Of a stretch of DNA of 64,000 nucleotides, positions 17,853-26,060 are shown one piece after another. Source of the DNA: Deltaproteobacteria bacterium (GTDB lineage Bacteria; Myxococcota; UBA727; VGSZ01); contig JACOUT010000006.1 in NCBI GenBank assembly GCA_016177705.1, positions 1 to 64,000 of the forward strand, in the 5' to 3' direction. The position numbers were made by a program, and so were the translations under genes. Numbering within the stretch: position 1 is the first letter of the stretch; each line of letters begins with the position of its first letter. The notes under the pieces were generated by a model. That model worked only from the letters and a program-made list of their open reading frames with translations. It had not been told where the DNA came from and did not search any database.

Positions 17853-17966
17853 CGCCGAGTGGCCCGCCGCCCGCGCTCCAACGCCCTGATTCCGCGAGGA
17901 AAGCCAATGATCCGCGGCCGCAGCCGCGCTCGCAACGCGTGTAGGATATCCACCGATACTGTGCGC

Positions 17967-19934
17967 ATGACCTTGCATCACCCGCTTCGACACGGTGCGT
18001 TGTGGATGGTCGTGGCGCTCGCGGCCGCGGGCTGCCTGGAGGCCGAGCCGCCGCCGGCAGGCCCGCTGGTGACGACACTCAGCAAGGACACCATCCGCGT
18101 CGGCGAGACCCTCTACCTCGCGGGCACCGGCTTCCTCTCGCCCGCCGAGGGCAAAACCGTGGTGGAGTTCGCGGGCGTCTTCTACTGGAACGATCAGGGC
18201 GGCCGCTTGGTGCCCGAGGACGTGCCGCCCTTCGCCATCGCCCCGGTGTTCGACGGCACCTTCCCCGAGGGCGGCAGCGCCGGCGGCATGGACGTGCGCG
18301 CGGGCGCCTCGGTGCTGCGCTGGAACCGCTTCGGTCCCTACGAGGTGCCCTTCGGGGGTGGCGGTCGCCACCCCGGTTTGTTCAAGGGCACGGTCACGCC
18401 GGTCAACATCGGGGCCGAGACCGGTCGCGAGGTGCGCGGCCAGTCCACCGACGTCGCCGTCGAGATCCTGCCCTCGGTGCTGATCACCGCGCTCGAGCCG
18501 GTGCTCGGCGAGGACGCCGAGGGCAACGTGCGCACGGCCGAGTGTGGCAAGCCCGCGCTGCGCGTGTTCGGCGGCCTCCCCTACGTGCTCAAGGTCGAGG
18601 CGATCGGGTTCACGCCCGCCTACTTCCTCTACGAGATCGCCAACATCAACGGCAATGACTCGTTCACCAGCTTCATGCATCCGGCAGAAGGTCAGACCGA
18701 CGATATCGGCGACCCCGCCACCCACCCCGACGAGATGGTGGTGTTCAACCCGCTGCCCGACGACATCGACTTCGCGCTCGCCGGCATCCGCGTCACCGCC
18801 GTCGACGCCGACGACCAGGCCATCGCCACCGCCATGCCGGTGCCGATCGTGCGCCCGGTGCGCATGCAATACGACGGTAACCGCGTGCTCGCCGAGTACT
18901 ACGAGCCGGTGCCGGTGCACGGCCCCATCGTCGGCGGCATCGGCACCGAGGTCACCTACGCCGAGAGCACCAGCGAGTCGCGCCAGAAGGGCGTGTCGGT
19001 CACCTTCACCGAGAGCGTGGTCGAGAGCACCGGCACCGAGGTGAACGAGAACTGGAGCAACGGCTATACGGTCGGCACCGAGTCCTCGAGCACCGACACC
19101 GTCGAGAACGGCTTCAGCGAGGCCGAGTCCTCTTCCGAGAGCTACGGCACCGAGTACAGCACCAGCGAGTCGAGCTCGGTCGAGCTCGGCAGCGAGACCG
19201 GCACCGAGTGGGGCTGGAACATCGTCGAGGGCCAGACGCAGGAGTCGTACAACGAGCAGATGAACCACCTGTACGGCACCGCCTCGGGCTCGGTCGAGAC
19301 CGAGGTCGGCGGCGAGGCGTCCATCCCCGGGCTCGGCGGCGTCTCGGGCAAGGTGGGCAGCACGGTCGGCACCTCGGTCGAGTCGGGCCGCGAGACCACC
19401 TCAGGTGAGCGCGTCGGCACCTCCTTCGAGCGCGGCAGCAGCATGAGCGCGTCCGAGTCCTCGAGCGAGGTCTACGGCAGCACCACCACTGACGGCGTCT
19501 CCGAGACGGTGTCGGGCACCTTCGGCGTCGAACGCCAGAGCTCGATCAACACCGCCAAGTCGCAGACCAGCGGCTCGAGCGAGAGCGTCACCTACGAGAT
19601 GGGCGGCGGCTCCTCGGTCACCACCGGCTACGAGGTGGGCAGCTCGGAGTCGTGGGAGGAGAGCTGGGTGTCGACGAGCGAGCAGGAGAACCTGCTGTCG
19701 TTCACCGGCAAGGTGCCGAATGGTCGATGCGCGATGATCTACCGCCAGACCGTGCGCTACGTGCGCACCGCGCAGATGTTCGCCTACGACAAGTGCGGCG
19801 TGCGCAGCACGCTCGGCGAGCTGACCTTCAACGAGTGGAGCTGGTCGCCCAACATCGTCATCGGCGACGACTGCGAGGCCCAACTGCCGCCCTCGACGCA
19901 GCCGAAGGCCCAGTGCTTCCACGCGTGTGACTGA
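17967..19934 (+). CDS. Lipoprotein with TIG domain and long Ser/Glu/Thr-rich repeat region
   Basis: A 655-residue lipoprotein. The signal peptide ends LAAAGC (lipidated Cys near residue 22). Residues about 32-75 match an IPT/TIG fold (STLSKDTIRVG-like start, then YLAGTGFLSP and VVEFAG). Residues about 330-565 are built almost entirely of Ser, Glu, Thr, Gly and Val in alternating order (TESVVESTGTEVNENWSNG; SSSESYGTEYSTSESSSVEL), punctuated by a Gly/Pro patch (GEASIPGLGGVSGKVGST). Alternating polar/small residues of this kind occur in stacked beta structures and in the stem of aerolysin/MTX2-type pore formers; either is possible. The C terminus is Cys-containing (RCAMIYRQTVRYVR, QCFHACD). ATG at 17967; a GTG two codons upstream is an alternative. 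Probably in one group with the next lipoprotein gene. Confidence 0.7.
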   Translation: MTLHHPLRHGALWMVVALAAAGCLEAEPPPAGPLVTTLSKDTIRVGETLYLAGTGFLSPAEGKTVVEFAGVFYWNDQGGRLVPEDVPPFAIAPVFDGTFPEGGSAGGMDVRAGASVLRWNRFGPYEVPFGGGGRHPGLFKGTVTPVNIGAETGREVRGQSTDVAVEILPSVLITALEPVLGEDAEGNVRTAECGKPALRVFGGLPYVLKVEAIGFTPAYFLYEIANINGNDSFTSFMHPAEGQTDDIGDPATHPDEMVVFNPLPDDIDFALAGIRVTAVDADDQAIATAMPVPIVRPVRMQYDGNRVLAEYYEPVPVHGPIVGGIGTEVTYAESTSESRQKGVSVTFTESVVESTGTEVNENWSNGYTVGTESSSTDTVENGFSEAESSSESYGTEYSTSESSSVELGSETGTEWGWNIVEGQTQESYNEQMNHLYGTASGSVETEVGGEASIPGLGGVSGKVGSTVGTSVESGRETTSGERVGTSFERGSSMSASESSSEVYGSTTTDGVSETVSGTFGVERQSSINTAKSQTSGSSESVTYEMGGGSSVTTGYEVGSSESWEESWVSTSEQENLLSFTGKVPNGRCAMIYRQTVRYVRTAQMFAYDKCGVRSTLGELTFNEWSWSPNIVIGDDCEAQLPPSTQPKAQCFHACD

Positions 19935-19992
19935 CGCTCGTCGGCAACGGACGCGGATCGCCGCCTCGATAGCGAGGCCAACGCGCGCGGGG

Positions 19993-19998
19993 TAGGAT
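19993..19998 (+). promoter_or_regulatory. Candidate -10 element, leaderless start
   Basis: TAGGAT followed by TTCGCG and the ATG at 20005. The same hexamer and spacing recur at 32622. A small hairpin, GCCTCG-ATAG-CGAGGC, lies at 19963-19978 just upstream. Confidence 0.5.
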
Positions 19999-20004
19999 TT
20001 CGCG

Positions 20005-21804
20005 ATGGTGCGCTCGCTTTCGGCGTTGCTCCCGCTCGCACTGGTCGCGCTCCTCGCGGCCGGCTGCCCCGACCCGGCCGAGCAGCCGATCCCGTGCGAC
20101 GACAACGCGGACTGCCCGGGCACGCTCCTGTGCATCGGCGGCACCTGCGACGAGCCCTCGGGCGCCACCTGCGCCGTCGATACCGATTGCCCGCCCGACT
20201 ACATCTGCCTCGAGAACGGCCGCTGCCGCGCCGACGCGCAGTGCGAGCGCGACGAAGATTGCTGCCCCGACCCGGCCGAGTGCGCGTCGACCTGCGAGAG
20301 CTTTCAGTGCATCGGCACCGCGTGCGACGTGGGCGACGCCGAGGACTGCTTCGTCGGCTGCCACCGCGGCGAGCGCGTGTGCGACAACGGCAATTGGACG
20401 CTGTGCGACGCGCTCGAGGTGACCGCGAGCGAGATCTGCGGTGACGACGAGGACAACGACTGTAACGGCGAGCGCGAGGAGGGCTGCGCCGTTTGCACCG
20501 CCCCCGAGTCGCGCGCCTGCGACGCGCCCTGCGGCTCCGAGGGCGTGCAGGAGTGCCGCGGCGACGGCACCTGGGGCGCGTGCGACACGTCCGATGGCTG
20601 CCAGTGCGACCCGGCCGTCGACACCGTGCGCACCATCGCCTGCGGCAGCTGCGGCTTCATGGACAGCTCGTGCGGGCCCGACGGCGTGTGGGCCGATGAC
20701 GCCGTCTGCCAGAGCGAGGGCGCCTGCACGCCCGACGACGTCGAGACGGTGCCGTGCGGCGACTGCGGCGTGCAGACGCGCACCTGCGGCGCCGACTGCA
20801 CCTGGGGTGCGCTGTCGGCCTGCGCTGCGGCGCCCGACGCGTGCGTGCCCGACTCGGTGGTGAGCGAGGGCTGCGGCACCTGCGGCACGCAGACCCGCAC
20901 CTGCGACGCCACCTGCACGCTCGGCCCGCCCGGCACGTGCGTCGAGGGCACCGGCTGCACCCAGGGCGAGCAGCAGGTGCAGGAGTGCGGCCGCTGCGGC
21001 GAGAAGATCGCGGTGTGCGACGCCTCGTGTCGCTTCGGCGCCTTCGGCCAGTGTCAGAACGAGGGCACCTGCACGCCCGGCGAGCTCGACGTCGAGCCGT
21101 GCGGCAACTGCGGCTACCGCGAGCGCGTCTGTGGCCAGGACTGCGAGTTCGGCGTGTTCGGCACCTGTCAGGACGAGGGCGAGTGCGCGCCCGACGAGGA
21201 GGTGACCGAGGCCTGCGGACCCTCGACGACGGTCGGCCCCTGCGAGCAGGGCACGCGCACCAAGGTGTGCAACGGCACCTGCCGCTTCGACGCGGCCGGC
21301 GACTGCATCGGCGCGGTGTTCCCGTCGACCGAGGTGTGCGGCGACGGCATCGACCAGGACTGCAGCGGCGCCGACCTGCAAGTGCTCGATCAGTTCGAGC
21401 TGAACGACAGCTGCGCCACCGCCTTTCGCCTGCGCAACCCTGACGGCAGCGACGATCCGAACGTCTATGCGCAGCCGACCTACGACAGCGTCGTCGACGA
21501 CGCGGACTACTTCTTCTTCCACGGCATCGACAACACCGGCCTCAACACCGAGCACATCAAGGTCGACCTGACCAGTATCCCGGCCGGCATGGACCTCGAC
21601 GTCAAGCTCTATCGGAACCTGGCCGACTGCAACAGCGACACGCCGCTCGCCTCGAGCCTCAACCTCGACAACGCCGACGAGCACATCGACTGGTCCGAGG
21701 CGTTTGGCTCGAGCGACGACAGCGACTACTTCATCAAGGTCGTGCCCTACTTCACGCCGAGCTGCACGCTGCCCTATCGCATCACGGTCAACGGCCTCCG
21801 TTGA
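20005..21804 (+). CDS. Cys-rich lipoprotein with MopE-type and CxxCG repeats
   Basis: A 599-residue surface lipoprotein. The signal peptide ends LLAAGC (Cys21). The first 100 residues hold DNADCPGTLLCIGGTC-like units as in other myxobacterial proteins. Two MopE-type metal-binding repeats are seen: EICGDDEDNDCNGEREEGC and EVCGDGIDQDCSG. Between them (about residues 165-430) are five or more related repeats of the form E-x-C-G-x-C-G-x-x-x-R-x-C-x-x-x-C-x-x-G, for example ETVPCGDCGVQTRTCGADC. The cysteines are surely disulphide-bonded. The last 130 residues are a Cys-poor globular domain resembling a bacterial pre-peptidase C-terminal (PPC) fold (DQFELNDSCATAF, VDDADYFFFHGID, SDYFIKVVPYF). Function unknown; a metal-binding or adhesive role is inferred. 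Confidence 0.8.
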   Translation: MVRSLSALLPLALVALLAAGCPDPAEQPIPCDDNADCPGTLLCIGGTCDEPSGATCAVDTDCPPDYICLENGRCRADAQCERDEDCCPDPAECASTCESFQCIGTACDVGDAEDCFVGCHRGERVCDNGNWTLCDALEVTASEICGDDEDNDCNGEREEGCAVCTAPESRACDAPCGSEGVQECRGDGTWGACDTSDGCQCDPAVDTVRTIACGSCGFMDSSCGPDGVWADDAVCQSEGACTPDDVETVPCGDCGVQTRTCGADCTWGALSACAAAPDACVPDSVVSEGCGTCGTQTRTCDATCTLGPPGTCVEGTGCTQGEQQVQECGRCGEKIAVCDASCRFGAFGQCQNEGTCTPGELDVEPCGNCGYRERVCGQDCEFGVFGTCQDEGECAPDEEVTEACGPSTTVGPCEQGTRTKVCNGTCRFDAAGDCIGAVFPSTEVCGDGIDQDCSGADLQVLDQFELNDSCATAFRLRNPDGSDDPNVYAQPTYDSVVDDADYFFFHGIDNTGLNTEHIKVDLTSIPAGMDLDVKLYRNLADCNSDTPLASSLNLDNADEHIDWSEAFGSSDDSDYFIKVVPYFTPSCTLPYRITVNGLR

Positions 21805-21850
21805 ACGGCGCGCCTTGGTCAGCGAGCGGCGAGCCGTGGTAAGCGGGCGC

Positions 21851-23368
21851 ATGCGCGCTCTTTGCACCGTCGCTTCGCTGCTCGCGTTCGCCACCGCCTG
21901 CCCGCCCGCGCCTGCGCCGACCCCGCCCACGCCTCCGCCGGCGCCCGCCCCGCCACCGCCGCCTCCCGCGCCCGATCTCGGCATCGCGACCACGAGTGTG
22001 GCACCGGCGTCGACGACGGTGGCGATCGTCGGCGGCGGGCTCGCGGGCCTGGTGACGGCACACGAGCTGAAGAAGGCGGGCATCGCCTATCACCTGCTCG
22101 AGGCGTCCGACGTCATCGGCGGTCGCCTGCAGACGGCGTGGTACGCCGACGGCCTGCACGCCGAGTACGGCCTGCAGGAGGTGTGGGGTGACAACCCGCT
22201 GGTGCAGGTGATCAAGGAGCTCGGCGTGCCACTCGACGGCGACGTCGAGGCGCCGTTCTCGTCGATGGTGCTCGACGGCAAGCTGTACGCGTTCACGCAG
22301 GACACCAACGACGAGTACTTCGCCGCCATGATGAAGCCCGAGGAGGTGAAGCAGCTCAAGGACTGGATGGCCAAGGCCAAGGCGCTGCGTGACAAGGCGC
22401 TGAGCGTCGGCCTCAAGGACCCGGAGGTCGCCAAGCTGCAGAAGCAGACCTTCCAGCAGTGGATCGACGGCTTCAAGATGAGCAAGCGGGTCAACGACTG
22501 GATCCGCCTGACCATCGAGTGCGAGCTCGCCGGGCCCGCCAGCCAGTTCTCCGCGCTGGTCGGCCTCACCGAGTTCGGCGTGTTTTTGGGCGAGGGTGAG
22601 CCCAACTACAAGGTGCAGGGCGGCAACACCAAGCTGATCGAAGCGCTCGGCAAGGACGCGGCCGGCCACGTCACCACCGGCGCGACCGTCATGCGCGTCG
22701 ACCGAAAGCCCGGCGGCAAGAAGGTGGTGTCCTACAACAAGGCCGGCAAACAGCTCACGCTCGAGGCCGAGCAGGTGGTGGTGGCGGTGCCCTTCTGGCG
22801 CGTGCACCAGATCGCCTTCGACCCGCCGCTCGCGCAGAAGAAGTGGGACGCGATCGCGTCGTTGCAGCGCGGCCAGTACACCGTGGTGCACTTGATCGTC
22901 GACAAGAAGTACCACGAGCTGACCGACAAGGCCGGCGGCAACCCGTTCCCGGTGCTGACCGACGGCCTGCTCGGCGTCATTTACGGCGCGCAGAGCGAGG
23001 CGCCGCCCGAGTCACCGAACGAGGTGTTCGCGTTCCTGGTGCACGGCGCCGAGGCCTACGGGCCGTGGCACATGCAGCGACGTGAGGCGCGCGTCAAGGA
23101 GATGCTCGCCGCCATGGACAAGCTCTGGCCGGGCTTCAGCAAGCTCGTCAGGAACAGCTACGTCTACACCTATCACCCCGGCTCGATCGCGCTCTGGCCG
23201 GCGACGCGCTCGCCGCTCGACGACCTCAACCAGGCGCTGCGCACGCCCGAGGACGGGCTCTACCTGGCGGGCGACTACCTCTACAGCGGCCACAGCGACG
23301 GCGCGGCCAAGAGCGCGCTCGCGGCCTCGGCGGCGATCGTCACGGCTCGCGCGGCGCCGAAGAAGTAG
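21851..23368 (+). CDS. Lipoprotein flavin amine oxidase
   Basis: FAD-dependent amine oxidase family enzyme, 505 aa, that probably oxidises an amine outside the cytoplasm. ATG at 21851 starts a lipoprotein signal peptide (LLAFATAC, Cys16) and a Pro-rich tether (residues 17-42). The dinucleotide fold follows: VAIVGGGLAGLVTAHELKKAG, split as VAIVGGGLAGL and TAHELKKAG, with the FAD acidic residue in LLEASDVIGGRLQT. The C-terminal FAD motif is GLYLAGDYLYSGHSDGAA. Substrate unknown. Upstream open frame to 21704 is discarded because it overlaps the previous gene and lacks a signal peptide. An exported lipid-anchored flavoenzyme has to fold after export or use Tat, yet no twin-arginine is visible, which is odd. 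A second exported amine oxidase lies at 41476. Confidence 0.82.
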   Translation: MRALCTVASLLAFATACPPAPAPTPPTPPPAPAPPPPPPAPDLGIATTSVAPASTTVAIVGGGLAGLVTAHELKKAGIAYHLLEASDVIGGRLQTAWYADGLHAEYGLQEVWGDNPLVQVIKELGVPLDGDVEAPFSSMVLDGKLYAFTQDTNDEYFAAMMKPEEVKQLKDWMAKAKALRDKALSVGLKDPEVAKLQKQTFQQWIDGFKMSKRVNDWIRLTIECELAGPASQFSALVGLTEFGVFLGEGEPNYKVQGGNTKLIEALGKDAAGHVTTGATVMRVDRKPGGKKVVSYNKAGKQLTLEAEQVVVAVPFWRVHQIAFDPPLAQKKWDAIASLQRGQYTVVHLIVDKKYHELTDKAGGNPFPVLTDGLLGVIYGAQSEAPPESPNEVFAFLVHGAEAYGPWHMQRREARVKEMLAAMDKLWPGFSKLVRNSYVYTYHPGSIALWPATRSPLDDLNQALRTPEDGLYLAGDYLYSGHSDGAAKSALAASAAIVTARAAPKK

Positions 23369-23374
23369 CGCGGC

Positions 23375-25009
23375 TCAGCGGCGCCAGTTCCAGCCGTTGA
23401 CGGAGAAGGCGGGCGCGAGCTGCACGCGGACGGTGCCGCGCAGGCCCTCGACGTCTGCGGGCGCCGCGACGCGCTCCTCGATGATGCGCTCCACGCAGCG
23501 CGCGGTCGGCGTCATGCCGCCGACGTCGTCGACCAGCAGGTCGGTGCCGTGCACCGTGAGCTGGAGCGTGACCGCCTGGCTCGCCACGTCGCCGCAGGAG
23601 TCGCTCGGCGCCTTGCATGCGCGCAGCGCGGTCTGCAGGCCGATCTGGTGCACCAGCTCGTTGCCCGCCGCGTGCAGGCGCGCGCGCTCGCGCGCCGCCT
23701 CGATCTCCTCCGGCGTCGGCTCGCGCGGCGTCGGCCACAGTCGCGGCACGTGCCGCGCCTCCTCGACGACGGGCTTGGGCGCCGGCCGAGGTGTGGGCGC
23801 GAGCGCGAGCACGAGCGTGTGCTCGCGCTCGCCCACCTGCACGAGCTGCGTGACGGTTCGATGGCGCGCCAGCCGCGCCTCGACCTGGTGGCGCCCCGGC
23901 TCCAGCAAGGTCGAGAACGGGGCGGTGCCGAGCTGCGCGCCGTCGATCCACAGCTCGGCCCCGGTCGGCGAGGTGTCGATGTGCACCGCCGGCCAGATAG
24001 GCGCTTGCAGCTTCTGCACGACGAGCGCGGGTGGCGCGGGCTTCGGCGGCCGCAGCAAGCTGGCAGCAGCAGCGGCCCCCGCAGCGACGGCGAGCGCCAA
24101 CGTGGCAGAAGACAGCGCGACCGCGACGGTGCCGAAGCGTGTGGGCGCGGGGTGCAGCGCGCGCAGCGCCGCCAGCGCGGAGGCGAAGCCCGCGCGCGTG
24201 CCGGCCGCGAGCAGGCGATCGACGAAGCGCGCGAGCTCGGGCCCGACGTCGGCGAAGGCGCGGAAGTCGGGCGTGCCCGTCGGCGCCGCCGGCAGCTCGT
24301 CGGGCGCGACGCGCGTCAGCAGGTGCGCCGCCAGCGCTCCCACCGCGTACAGATCCTCGGCAGCCGACGACGCCGGGCGACCCGCGGGCATCCCATAGCC
24401 CGGACGCGCCGAGACGATCGCGCTGCCGTCGTCGCGCCGATCGGTCGCGCGCGCGAAGTCGATGAGCTGGATCCGCCCCTGCTCCGAGACGAAGACGTTG
24501 CCGACGTGGAGGGCGCGGTGGCGCACGGCGGGCGACAGCGCGCCAAAGGCGACCAGCGCCGACAAGGTGCGCTCGAGGATCAAGCGGACCTGACCTTCGC
24601 TCACGCGCAGCCCGGCCTCGAGCAGCGCCTCGATCGAGCTGCCGTCGGGCCAGCTCATCACACAGACGCGCACCGCGCCGTCCGTGAGCGCGCGCACGGA
24701 CGGCACCTCAGGGCGGCGCGACAGGCCGCGCAGGACGCCGACCTCGCGCTCGAAGGCGGCGGCGTCGGCGCCCGCGATGCGCACCAGCACGGCCCGCCCG
24801 GTGTCGAGATCGACGCCCCTGGCCAGCAGGCCCACGCCGTCGACGACGTCGTGCGATCGACCGTGGGCCAGCACGCGACGCAATGCGAAGCGCTCGGCGA
24901 TGAGGAAGGGGGAGCCACACCCACCGCAGATCGCGCCGCGAGTAGGGATTCGTGCCACCTGATGGAGGCAGAAGGGGCAGACGACCGGTGACACCGAGGG
25001 GACGTGCAT
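23375..25009 (-). CDS. Zinc-ribbon pseudokinase with PEGA domain
   Basis: A 544-residue membrane protein with a kinase fold that is probably inactive. The N terminus has a zinc ribbon (CPFC at about 11-14 and CGGCG at about 28-32). The kinase-like region (about 40-285) lacks key residues: the lysine position is Arg (VLVRIAG), the catalytic loop reads RHRALHVGNVFV (HRD to HRA), and DFG is DFA (IDFARA). A hydrophobic helix (about 300-320, LALAVAAGAAAAASLL) leads to a PEGA domain (HIDTSPTGAELWIDGAQLG). The end has three cysteines and a TonB-C-like segment (LRGTVRVQLAPAF). ATG at 25009 has GGAGG. The convergent amine oxidase gene ends six bases away. It lies 75 bases after the C45 gene on the same strand and may belong to that operon. 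Confidence 0.8.
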   Translation of the reverse strand: MHVPSVSPVVCPFCLHQVARIPTRGAICGGCGSPFLIAERFALRRVLAHGRSHDVVDGVGLLARGVDLDTGRAVLVRIAGADAAAFEREVGVLRGLSRRPEVPSVRALTDGAVRVCVMSWPDGSSIEALLEAGLRVSEGQVRLILERTLSALVAFGALSPAVRHRALHVGNVFVSEQGRIQLIDFARATDRRDDGSAIVSARPGYGMPAGRPASSAAEDLYAVGALAAHLLTRVAPDELPAAPTGTPDFRAFADVGPELARFVDRLLAAGTRAGFASALAALRALHPAPTRFGTVAVALSSATLALAVAAGAAAAASLLRPPKPAPPALVVQKLQAPIWPAVHIDTSPTGAELWIDGAQLGTAPFSTLLEPGRHQVEARLARHRTVTQLVQVGEREHTLVLALAPTPRPAPKPVVEEARHVPRLWPTPREPTPEEIEAARERARLHAAGNELVHQIGLQTALRACKAPSDSCGDVASQAVTLQLTVHGTDLLVDDVGGMTPTARCVERIIEERVAAPADVEGLRGTVRVQLAPAFSVNGWNWRR

Positions 25010-25084
25010 GCGGCCCTCCTGGCGAGCAGAGAGCGACGCGCGCGTCGCGCGGATCCTTCTCTCGTTCCTGTGATGGCCGGCACG

Positions 25085-26047
25085 TCAGTCGAGCGGATAG
25101 CGCACCGTGTGGGTGCGCTCGACGAGCTCGGTGAAGCCCACCCGCCAGCGCTCGTCGGGCCAGCGCAGCTCCATGCGTCGCTCGGCCGGGCGGTAGACGC
25201 TGGTATAGAGCGTGCCCCAGCCGCGCGCGTAGCCGCGCCAGAAGAGCGGCGCTTCTGCGAAGCGGTCGACCAGCCGCTCGGTGTCCTCGGTCGGATCGGC
25301 CAGGCGATCGGCCAGGAAGGCCTCGCGCTCGACGGTGCCGGTGACCTCCGCGTGCGCCGCCCACTCGACCTTGCCTTGATGGTTGGTCGCGCACGGCCAG
25401 GCGCGCAACACCGGCGCTCGGTCGGGCGCCAGGTAGGCGGTGACGAAGTCGCCGTGCGCGTCGAGCAGCGTCAGGTTGTAGCTCATGTGCACGGGCACCC
25501 GCTGCAAGACCGCGCGGCACTCGGGCACGGTGGTGCAGCACTCGAGCAGGTAGCGCACGACGAGCGGGATGCCGAAGCCCTCGCCCACCTCCGGACGTCC
25601 GCCGAACGAGAGCGAGGCGGCGAGCCCGGCGTCGTTGATGCCGTCGAGCGCGCCCCACAGGCAGTCGCCCATCGCGATCACCGGTCGCAGCCAGCAGGTC
25701 TTCCACAAGACGGCCTCGCACAAAGGTGCGGCGTAGTCGTAGTTGCGCACCAGCACGCCGCCGGTGACCGCCTGCGAACAGGCGCCGAAGAACGGCGGCG
25801 GACACCACAAGCTCAGGCAGCGCGAAGCGACATCGCCGCCGCCGGCCAGCTCACACAGTCGCCGCCAGACGGGGGCCAGCTCGGGCAGGTGGCGCTCGAG
25901 CGCCTGCTCGCACGCGAGGAACGTGGGCCGCGCGCGCGTGCCGTCCTTCAGGAACCACTCCTGATAGCCGGGCCAAACCCGCGTGAAGTGCGCGCGCCAG
26001 CGCTCGGCCGGGCTGTCCTCGTCGTGGGCGCGGAAGGTCAACTCCAC
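25085..26047 (-). CDS. Peptidase C45 / acyl-CoA:6-APA acyltransferase-family Ntn hydrolase
   Basis: Ntn-hydrolase of 320 aa that forms or splits amide bonds; the family includes isopenicillin N acyltransferase. The nucleophile is probably C90 in FFGACSQ, followed by the family strand GGVLVRNYDY. Autoprocessing before C90 would release an 89-residue propeptide. Later family features are GDCLWGALDGINDAGLAAS and HMSYNLTLLDAHGDFVTAYL, and ATNH in the C-terminal half. It is the last gene of the tight minus-strand operon that includes an ATP-grasp ligase, a nitrilase-family amidase and an aminotransferase, so it may trim or transfer an acyl group on an amine. The start ATG at 26047 lies 13 bases after the preceding stop. 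Substrate not readable. Confidence 0.75.
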   Translation of the reverse strand: MELTFRAHDEDSPAERWRAHFTRVWPGYQEWFLKDGTRARPTFLACEQALERHLPELAPVWRRLCELAGGGDVASRCLSLWCPPPFFGACSQAVTGGVLVRNYDYAAPLCEAVLWKTCWLRPVIAMGDCLWGALDGINDAGLAASLSFGGRPEVGEGFGIPLVVRYLLECCTTVPECRAVLQRVPVHMSYNLTLLDAHGDFVTAYLAPDRAPVLRAWPCATNHQGKVEWAAHAEVTGTVEREAFLADRLADPTEDTERLVDRFAEAPLFWRGYARGWGTLYTSVYRPAERRMELRWPDERWRVGFTELVERTHTVRYPLD

Positions 26048-26060
26048 GGCGTCGCCGCGC

